NCBI GenBank assembly: GCA_964345975.1
Contig: CAYFSS010000012.1
Coordinates: forward strand, 1 to 56,025
DNA: 56,025 nt
Reading direction: 5' to 3'
DNA from: CAYFSS01 sp964345975
GTDB taxonomy: Bacteria; Bacillota; Clostridia; Saccharofermentanales; Fastidiosipilaceae
Below are positions 49,597 through 56,025 of the stretch, one piece after another. Each line of letters starts with the position of its first letter. Position 1 is the first letter of the stretch. Below the pieces are notes generated by a model. That model was not told the DNA's origin, searched no databases, and saw only the letters and a program-made list of their open reading frames with translations. A program made the translations under genes and the position numbers.

Positions 49597-50454
49597 ATGT
49601 CCGATTATTGCGATGTTGAGATGAATGAAGCAGAAGAATCCTGCCGTGCTTCGCTAAAAAAGAATGCGAAACGCTTGGTGATCAAGGTTGGCACCTCAAG
49701 CCTCACCCATGATAACGGTTCGCTTAATCTGAACCAAGTCGAACGACTCTGCCGAGTCTTGGCAGACCTGCGCAACCTAAACTATGAAGTGATTCTAGTG
49801 ACTTCAGGCGCTATTGCCGTGGGAATCTCTAGGCTTCGATTAACGAAACGACCAACAGATCTTCGCGAACTCCAAGCGGTTGCAGCGGTTGGGCAAACAG
49901 ACCTCATGTCGCTCTACCGTAAGTTTCTCAGTGAATATAACCAGGTCTGTGGTCAGATTCTCCTCACGCGAGATGATGTCGACGATGACATCACAAAGAT
50001 GAATCTCATCAACACCTTCGAAGCCCTCCTTGATGCGGGCGTCATCCCCATCGTCAACGAGAATGACTCAGTCTCAACGACTGAGGTCATGCACAACGGC
50101 ACCTTCGGGGACAACGATATGCTCTCAGCCATCGTGGCTGAGTTGGTCCATGCCGATGTCCTCTTACTTCTTTCCGATGTATCCGGTCTCTACCAACAAG
50201 ACCCCCGTACGCTCGATGCGGCGGAGGCTGCTGCCTGCTTCGTTTCCTATGTCAAGGATCTCTCTGAGGTTCGTCATTTCGGGGGCGGTGCAGGTTCCGG
50301 TCGCGGGACAGGAGGGATGCAATCCAAGCTCTCGGCAGCTGAGATTTGTCAGTGCGCCGGTCTTCCTATGCTCATTTTAGCCGGTGACAATCCTCGAGCC
50401 ATTCTCGATATCCTAAGAGGCGAGCGTCAAGGGACAATCTTCGACGTTCTCTAA
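49597..50454 (+). CDS. proB: Glutamate 5-kinase without PUA domain
   Basis: 285 residues, lacking the about 100-residue PUA domain of longer ProB. KRLVIKVGTSSLT at about 25, VTSGAIAVGISRL, AAVGQTDLMSLY, QILLTRDD, NENDSVST, FGDNDMLSAIVAELVHAD, LLSDVSGLYQQDPR and GTGGMQSKLSAAEI give a complete active site. First step of proline synthesis; proA is not in the window. GAGG lies upstream of the ATG; an in-frame ATG eight codons on is possible. Confidence 0.93.
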   Translation: MSDYCDVEMNEAEESCRASLKKNAKRLVIKVGTSSLTHDNGSLNLNQVERLCRVLADLRNLNYEVILVTSGAIAVGISRLRLTKRPTDLRELQAVAAVGQTDLMSLYRKFLSEYNQVCGQILLTRDDVDDDITKMNLINTFEALLDAGVIPIVNENDSVSTTEVMHNGTFGDNDMLSAIVAELVHADVLLLLSDVSGLYQQDPRTLDAAEAAACFVSYVKDLSEVRHFGGGAGSGRGTGGMQSKLSAAEICQCAGLPMLILAGDNPRAILDILRGERQGTIFDVL

Positions 50455-50487
50455 GCTCTGCTCTTCATTTTTTACACGCAAAAGCCA

Positions 50488-50523
50488 AGACAGCGAAGTT
50501 CCAATTCTAGGACTTCGCTGTCT
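50488..50523. terminator. Bidirectional terminator between proB and the PBP gene
   Basis: AGACAGCGAAGT (50488-50499) and ACTTCGCTGTCT (50512-50523) are perfect 12-bp arms. On the minus strand TTGGCTTTTG follows the stem. Confidence 0.85.
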
Positions 50524-50545
50524 GATATTTCTATGGGTTCTGTCA

Positions 50546-53484
50546 TTACTCGACAGGTGCCGGGGCAGGATCTATAGCCGGCGCTTCCGNNNNNNNNNNN
50601 NNNNNNNNNNNNNNNNNNNNNNNNNNNNNNNNNNNNNNNNNNNNNNNNNNNNNNNNNNNNNNNNNNNNNNNNNNNNNNNNNNNNNNNNNGGCTGAGCTTC
50701 CGGTTGCGGCTGAGCTTCCGGTTGCGGCTGAGCTTGAGGCTGAGGCGGTGCTTCATACCCATGGACAGGGCAGTACTCATTCGGGATCAGGGGGCTGCCG
50801 CTTGCATAGTATTCCGTAATTGCATAGCCACCGGAGATGCAGCTTGGATTGGCCAGATACCCTGTCGCTGCGCATACACTGCGTGTTTCAATACCGGCAG
50901 GTTGAATCCAGTCAGCACTTGCCTTGTCGGCATGGAGTCGACGCATGATTTGGTACCACACATCGACGACTGTGTATTGGTCAGCTTCAGGGATGGCGGT
51001 CATCTTGATTTGATTATCGAATCCGTACCAGATTCCCATGGTGTAGTAGGGTGTGCCGCCCGCAATCCACTGGTCAACGAAGTTATCTGTCGTACCGGTC
51101 TTAATCGCCGTTTGGATGACTTCGCCGTTGGCATTGGTCAACCTACCATAGTTGCCGGCAGTGCCGAACGTGTAGACACTTGAAGTCGAACCAAGGGCAA
51201 CTTCTTCCATAATTCTGGACATCATATAAGCGGTTTCCTCACGGAATACGCGATGCTCGTCCGGCTCATTATTGATAATGATTTCGCCTTCACTGTTTTC
51301 AATTCGACGCACGACATAAGGCTCACGATAAACTCCGTGGTTGAACAAGGTCGCATAACCTGCCGTCATGTCGATCGGACGCATACCGTGAGTCATAGAA
51401 CCGACACCCAAGGCAAGCTGAGACGTGTCGTCGGACACCTCGATCCCGTTAAGCTGCATGTAGTATTTCGCGTTCTCTACTCCTAGGAGATCCATGACTT
51501 TGACCGAGGGAACGTTCAAAGACATTTTCAAGGCATAGCGCATGATGACATCGCCCATGTACGTCCTGGTGTAGTTCATTGGCCAAGGCGTATAGGGATT
51601 TGCCGGATCCATGAAGACTTCGTTATCTTCAATGACCGTTGACCCTGTGATTAGTCCCATATCAATCGCCGGCGCATAAGGCGCCAATGGCTTGATCGCT
51701 GAACCGGGTTGACGACGGATATCGGTAGCACGGTTAATGACAAGGTTTCCTGTCTTTCGTCCTACCCCGCCGGCAATCGCCAAGACAGCACCATCAGCAT
51801 TGTTGATGATGACTGCAGCAGATTGAGGAGTCTCCGGCCAGTTTCGATAAATCTCCGGTGAATTTTGGAAATTGGCATGATTGGCATAGGTTTCATCTAA
51901 GATCGCCTGAGTCGGAGGATCCAGGGTTGTAAAGATATGAAGGCCACCTGACGTCACGAGACGAGAAGCTTGATCTCTTGTATATCCTCGCTCGACAAAG
52001 AGTTCAATGGCTTCCGCAATGGCATATTCCGTGAAATAAGATTGTATATCCGTTCCGGAGATTCGTGGCGGTTCGAGATTGAAAACAAGCTCATGATTTA
52101 AAGCAGCATTGTATTCTTCTTCTGTGATCCGACCTAATTCATTCATCTTGCCTAAGACAATACGCTGACGACGCAGGCCATTTCGTAGACCGCGTTCAGT
52201 ATAAGGATTATACGTTGTAGGGCTCTTCGGTATGCCGGCAAGGTAAGCACATTCAGCTAAATTCAATTCTGATGCATCCTTGCGGAAATAGGCCTTGGAA
52301 GCGGATTGAATTCCGACATAGGAGTTCGCCATCGGCACCAAGTTGAGGTAGATCTCCATGATCTCATCTTTGGAAAGCTGCTGGTCGAGGATAATTGCGC
52401 GGTACCACTCTTGAAATTTACGTTGTGCCGAACGCTGATCATCACCGGTGAGGAGTTTTACTGTCTGTTGCACGATGGTTGAACCACCATGCGTTGCGAC
52501 GCCTCGGTTTGCAGCCAAAGAAAACACAGCTGAAGCAATACGGCGGGGGTCGATTCCAATATGAGATTCAAAGCGCTCATCTTCGATGGAGATGAAGGCA
52601 TCGGCTATATAAGTATTAGCAACATTTCCCAAGCTGATGTATTCACGGTCAATATTGTAAGCCCCGGTGAGTTTGGTTAGGGCTTCACCTTGGTTGTCGT
52701 AGACGAAAGAGGTCTCATCGCCCGACACTAAGACATTGGCGGGGACAGGGTCTGTCGATGAGACATAGCCGAAGACTACACCAATCCCTAAGCTGCCTAC
52801 GAAGATCATGATGATGAGAAGAACTACGGTGAACATTTTCACCAAGGAGAAGATCGCTTGACCTAAACCTCCCCAGAAGCCTAAAGAGGATGCAGGTCGA
52901 CGAGGTTTACCTGAGACTCGCTTGCGGAGTAGACGTTTGACGCGAGACAACTCGCGCTCGGCTCGCTTGACGGAGCGACGATCTTTCGCTGAGAGACGAT
53001 GCTGATCTATGAGGTCTTGTTGTTGCACATTTGGTTGAGCAGGACCAAATCGTCCGTCCCGTGATTCCGCTGTACGGCGCTGTTCAATTTCAGAAGCCGC
53101 CAAGGCGATCTCTGCTGTCCGCTCATTGTAAACCGTCGCGAGACGACGTGTATGACCCGACTCCAATTCCGGCACAAAAGCCTCTTGCGGCGGTGCTGCA
53201 CCCTCAGGCGGACGGCGATAAGCAGCATCGCGATCGACAGGGGATTGCGCAGGCTGTACCGGTTGCAAGGGTTGTGGTGGACCTTCAGATCTCCTAGGTG
53301 CTAGTTGCTTTGCAGCTCTATCTGCCGGGTTCATACGATCCGCACGATCCATGGCGTCACGGCTATAATTTTGCTCACGTCGAGACGAGGAGCCTTGCAT
53401 AGAAGGTTCCTCTGGAGAGGGTTGCTTATTCTGGGATCGTGGACTGTCCTGAGGATTGTACTTGGACTCGTCGTTGTCGTACAT
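50546..53484 (-). CDS. Class A penicillin-binding protein (PBP1A type) with disordered termini and an N gap
   Basis: About 975 residues. GGAGGAGG precedes the ATG. A cytoplasmic tail of about 212 residues (Pro/Gln/Arg-rich, then strongly basic) leads to the membrane helix (about 213-240). GT51 glycosyltransferase: SIEDERFESHIGIDPRRI and GGSTIVQQTVKLL. Transpeptidase: RQPGSAIKPLAPYA (SxxK), SLN, and KTGTTDNF. The C-terminus is a Pro-Gln-Glu-Ala repeat interrupted by 100 N. Read straight through the gap the frame ends RKRRL. The frame giving EAPAIDPAPAPVE and TAA at 50548-50546 fits the repeat composition better, implying a true gap of 2 modulo 3 nt. Confidence 0.92.
50590..50689. other. Assembly gap of 100 N
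   Basis: Exactly 100 N inside the PBP C-terminal repeat; frame on the two sides disagrees if 100 is taken literally. Confidence 0.95.
50690..50750 (-). repeat. 18-nt repeat in the PBP C-terminus beside the third N gap
   Basis: GGCTGAGCTTCCGGTTGC (plus strand) at 50690-50707 and 50708-50725, then diverged copies. Encodes PQPEAQ units. Confidence 0.85.
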
Positions 53485-53538
53485 TGACGCCTCCTCCGTA
53501 TCGCAAGACTGGCTTGCGTGTCAAAGTAACATCACAAG

Positions 53539-53567
53539 ATTATAACAAGAGCTCCCGCGCATTCAAA
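53539..53567 (-). promoter_or_regulatory. Promoter of the PBP gene
   Basis: On the minus strand TTTGAA (53567-53562), 17 nt, TATAAT (53544-53539), 54 nt before the ATG at 53484. The remainder of 53485-53697 shows nothing else. Confidence 0.6.
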
Positions 53568-53697
53568 CAGTAAGACGAGGGCCACCTGCAAATAAGAGGC
53601 CATATCACAGTTTCAAAATAAAGAATTTCAAGATCGTTCACTTAGGACGGTTGAGTTATGAGCCGATAAAACTTCAAACAAGCCAAAGCTCAGAATA

Positions 53698-54014
53698 TTA
53701 TTGCGCTGCTGTCTGCTGCGTATCCCGTGCGGTCATGAGACTACTCCGGAGCTGCTGCTTGATCTGCAAGAGTTCAGTTTCAACCTCGCTTAATAGATAA
53801 GTCTGCAGATCGAGGAAGCGTTCTTCTTTCTTGGCATTACCTTGGTCAAGGTACGCGAGCGGAGTTTCTGTAACACTCAAACCGTCGTAGGGATAGAGTA
53901 CCGTCAGAGGTTCCTTGCCATCTGCAATGAGCGCCTCAAGGAAGAATAAAACGTGTTAATCAAACGCCGTTTCAACACGTAATCGAGACTCTCTTTGGCC
54001 AGTATCTTATTCAT
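53698..54014 (-). pseudogene. Remnant of an extracellular solute-binding/VWA-type protein gene
   Basis: Two minus-strand frames together give a broken product. An ATG at 54014 opens MNKILAKESLDYVLKRRLIN and ends at a TGA near 53908. A shifted frame, open only after a TAA, reads EALIADGKEPLTVLYPYDGL, then SVTETPLAYLDQGNAKKEER and FLDLQTYLLSEVETELLQ, stopping at 53698. The second part resembles the solute-binding domain of Firmicutes VWA proteins (YPxDGLxxxDSPLGYVxxGxxKKEE is typical). Both ends are truncated relative to that family. An ACGTGTT/AACACGT inverted repeat (53951-53980) lies at the junction. Homology is from memory of the pattern. Confidence 0.6.
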
Positions 54015-54074
54015 GCTTCTTCTGTGTCATAATTCATGCGTTCTTAACAAAGTAGCCAGGATAGGAGTTATCGC

Positions 54075-55484
54075 ATGCCCGTAGCACTTGGAGATAAGGT
54101 AGAGCTAAAGATTGAGGACTTGACCCCACAAGGTCAAGGTCGCGCAAGCCTCGACGGTTTCGTCATCTTCGTCAATGAGGGCCTTCCCGGTGAAAGGTGC
54201 ATCGTACGGATCGTGCTCAAGAAGAAGCGCTATGCCGTGGCTGAAATTGTTTCAATTCTGGTTGCGAGTCCGGTTCGTGCGGTACCCTTTTGCCCCATCT
54301 ACGGTACCTGCGGTGGGTGTCAACTCCAACATCTTGAAGACGAACAAAAACTCCCCACAAAAGCCGGTGGCGTCCTCGAAACGCTTCAAAGAATCGGACA
54401 CCTGGACGCCTCTGACCTCCCTTTGAGCTTACATCCGTTTGAACCGTCCTCCTTTGGTGATGCAAATCCCATGGCTTATCGCTGTAAGGTTCAGTATGCC
54501 ATTGCTCAAGCTCCCCAGGGTGTTGAACTAGGTTTCTATGCGCAAGGAACCCATGATGTCGTGCACACTCCTAAGTGTGGCATTCAGCCGGCTGTGTTCG
54601 ATGCCTTGAAGACTTGTGCTGAACAATTATGGACGTCCCGTGCCCTTACGGTTTATGACGAAGAGACCGGACACGGGCTCTTACGCCGTTTGATTCTCAG
54701 AGCTTCATGGGCTCATCGGACGATCATGATGACTGTGGTAGTTAACGGTTCTGAGTTACCTTACTTTGAGGAACTGATTCAAGCCTGGGAAGAGATATTG
54801 AGAATTACCGATTGGACTCTTCACGCCGTCTATCTCAATGAACACACGAAGCAAAACAATCGGGTGAGTGGTCCTGTGTGGAAGCATCTCTTTGGAGAAG
54901 AAAGATTGGTGGAAACCTTGGCGGGGCTTTCGTTTGAAATTCAACCCGCATCATTTTTCCAGGTCAATCCGGTGATTGCTGAGACGTTGTTCATGCGCAT
55001 CGCCGAGATTGCGCGTGAACTCCAAGCTTCTACTATCTTGGATCTCTATTGTGGCGGAGGAACGCTAGGTCTTGTTGCTCTAAAGGGTTTACCTGAAGCG
55101 ACGCTCCGGGGGATAGAAATTGTTCCCCAAGCCGTTGAAGATGCTCGGGTCAATGCTGAACGGAATGGTCTTTCGGATCGAGCGGAATTTCAGAATGCCC
55201 CGGCTGAAAATGTGCTGGATGAAATCTTGCAGAACGGTGAAGAGGTTGACCTCCTCATTGTTGACCCTCCTCGCAAAGGCTGCGATGAGATGTTAGTTGA
55301 AGCAATTCTACGCTCAAACGCCCCTCATTTAATCTATGTGTCCTGCCATCCTGCAACTTTGGCGCGTGATTTACAGCAGTTTGTAGCCGGAGGGTTTGAG
55401 CTTCAAAACATCGATGTACTGGATATGTTTCCTGAGACAAGTCACGTTGAGACGGTCGTATTGATGTCAAGGGTGGATAATTGA
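54075..55484 (+). CDS. rlmD: 23S rRNA (uracil-5-)-methyltransferase, RlmD/RlmCD (RumA) type
   Basis: 469 residues. TRAM domain (4-62, VELKIEDLTPQGQGRASLDGF). Fe-S Cys73, Cys79, Cys82 (FCPIYGTCGGC) with a fourth Cys in HTPKCGIQP. SAM motif ILDLYCGGGTLGL, LIVDPPRKGCDE, and the catalytic Cys in YVSCHPATLARDL. It methylates U at C5 in 23S rRNA. AGGAG is 7 nt before the ATG. The gene is intact to its TGA. Base composition drops directly after it. rum genes are known insertion sites for some streptococcal elements. Confidence 0.92.
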   Translation: MPVALGDKVELKIEDLTPQGQGRASLDGFVIFVNEGLPGERCIVRIVLKKKRYAVAEIVSILVASPVRAVPFCPIYGTCGGCQLQHLEDEQKLPTKAGGVLETLQRIGHLDASDLPLSLHPFEPSSFGDANPMAYRCKVQYAIAQAPQGVELGFYAQGTHDVVHTPKCGIQPAVFDALKTCAEQLWTSRALTVYDEETGHGLLRRLILRASWAHRTIMMTVVVNGSELPYFEELIQAWEEILRITDWTLHAVYLNEHTKQNNRVSGPVWKHLFGEERLVETLAGLSFEIQPASFFQVNPVIAETLFMRIAEIARELQASTILDLYCGGGTLGLVALKGLPEATLRGIEIVPQAVEDARVNAERNGLSDRAEFQNAPAENVLDEILQNGEEVDLLIVDPPRKGCDEMLVEAILRSNAPHLIYVSCHPATLARDLQQFVAGGFELQNIDVLDMFPETSHVETVVLMSRVDN

Positions 55485-55826
55485 GTGTGAAACAATCCTT
55501 GATATAAGGGGTTTTAGGGGTTTTGAATTTGCCTTCAATCAACGTTGATAATCGCTAATTTCTTATTGAGGGAACATATCCAAAACTCTAAAAATAGCGG
55601 TGTGAGTGGACATTATGACTATTTGTTTGGTGAGTTGATGGTATGGATATCAAAATGAATCTGAGTTGATAAGATGGCTATCATTGTAATTTCTATTCAC
55701 TCATTACTAAATAAATTATGGAATGAACCAACTGTAAATAGGCTAATCAACATTCTCGAAAGATGTTGCATTGTTAGTTATCCTGCATACTAATAGAGAG
55801 ATTAAATTATGTTTGGGGTGTGAAAA
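55485..55826. other. AT-rich intergenic stretch after rlmD
   Basis: 342 nt without a credible gene. It contains the direct repeat GGGGTTTTAGGGGTTTTG (55508-55525) and a perfect 12-bp palindrome ATCAACGTTGAT (55538-55549), 54 nt after the rlmD stop. Composition is much richer in A and T than the genes before it. No hairpin terminator for rlmD was seen. Confidence 0.6.
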
Positions 55827-56025
55827 ATGATTGGATTGAAAAGAGGTACAGTAAAACTGCTCAACCACGAAAAAGAATGGGAGTTTGAAGCACAGAGAAC
55901 TATTTTTCGTTTGTATAAAATTTTAGGTACAGTGGCAAGAGATATTCAACATGTGGGTAGTACAGCTATTCTCACAATAAAAGCCAAGCCGATAATTGAT
56001 ATAGCGGTTGCCGTAGATGATTTCA
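55827..56025 (+). CDS. GrpB/UPF0157-family protein, N-terminal part cut by window end
   Basis: 66 codons from the ATG at 55827, with GGGGTG 6 nt upstream, open to the end. It reads IGLKRGTVKLLNHEKEWEFE and then IQHVGSTAI followed by IKAKPIIDIAVAVDDF, the usual opening of GrpB-family nucleotidyltransferase-fold proteins (HVGSTAIxGLxAKPIIDI). Function is not established for most members. Codon use is AT-rich like the flanking stretch and unlike the rest of the window, consistent with acquired DNA. Confidence 0.85.
   Translation, partial: MIGLKRGTVKLLNHEKEWEFEAQRTIFRLYKILGTVARDIQHVGSTAILTIKAKPIIDIAVAVDDF

Noticed and set aside
50572..50589. PBP ending in RKRRL
   Set aside because: Depends on a literal 100-nt gap; the EAPAIDPAPAPVE frame ending at 50546 fits the Pro/Ala/Glu repeat.
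1..56025. tRNA, rRNA or small RNA genes
   Set aside because: No cloverleaf, TTCGANNC T-arm in context, or rRNA-like stretch was recognised between genes by eye; a covariance-model scan would be decisive.

Overview
The window reads as chromosomal DNA of a Gram-positive, anaerobic, Clostridia-like member of the Bacillota. The evidence is strong AGGAGG-type ribosome binding sites, a class B sortase beside a candidate wall-anchored substrate, a split P-protein glycine cleavage system, a class I hybrid-cluster protein, two FeoA proteins with FeoB, a DUF4368-type serine recombinase remnant, and peptidoglycan-recycling enzymes typical of Firmicutes. Most of it is gene-dense and of middling GC; both extreme ends (1-180 and about 55490-56025) are clearly AT-richer and look foreign. 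I recognise no species. There are three runs of exactly 100 N (24521-24620, 39867-39966, 50590-50689); each lies inside a coding tandem repeat and looks like a placeholder gap.

Layout. 1-141: C-terminus of a large serine recombinase. 305-1842: DUF4342 membrane protein and pyridoxal kinase (minus strand). 1914-2843: short UvrC/Cho-like GIY-YIG nuclease. 2984-12239: a plus-strand purine/methylthio-nucleoside salvage cluster (nucleoside phosphorylase, zinc dehydrogenase, MtnA, BMP-type nucleoside ABC importer, MtaD-like deaminase). 12236-15260: aldehyde dehydrogenase and a DUF697 GTPase with a repetitive tail. 15257-18304: serC-serA-sugar phosphate isomerase. 18499-27005: BadF-type amino sugar kinase, the feoA-feoA-feoB iron transporter, a HerA-like ATPase, and namZ-murQ. 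27211-28689: CcdA and a TlpA-like thioredoxin. 28778-36073: complete glycine cleavage operon gcvT-gcvH-gcvPA-gcvPB-lplA-lpdA. 36163-38633: two small paralogue-like unknowns and a YibE/F membrane protein. 38692-41195: surface protein and class B sortase. 41362-43920: hcp and a divergent Crp/Fnr regulator. 44038-50454: GNAT, Y-family polymerase, CtpE-like P-type ATPase, dCMP deaminase, proB. 50546-55484: class A PBP, a decayed gene, and rlmD. 55827-end: start of a GrpB-family protein in an AT-rich segment.

How the genes fit. The salvage cluster encodes import of nucleosides, deamination, phosphorolysis and isomerisation of the released (methylthio)ribose-1-phosphate, which suggests the methylthioinosine branch of methylthioadenosine salvage. 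SerA/SerC make serine, and the gcv operon interconverts glycine, one-carbon units and CO2; lplA in that operon points to lipoate scavenging. NamZ, MurQ and the BadF-type kinase form a peptidoglycan sugar recycling set. Hcp with its FNR-like box belongs to nitrosative stress response.

The most unusual traits are a proteome-wide habit of low-complexity, mostly acidic expansions (FeoB, GcvPA, CtpE-like ATPase, TlpA, HerA-like, GTPase, PBP, surface protein), a candidate NPPTY sorting motif for the sortase, and several near-perfect inverted repeats at promoters (murQ, dinB, hcp, feo). I saw no CRISPR array, rRNA, tRNA or intact insertion sequence.
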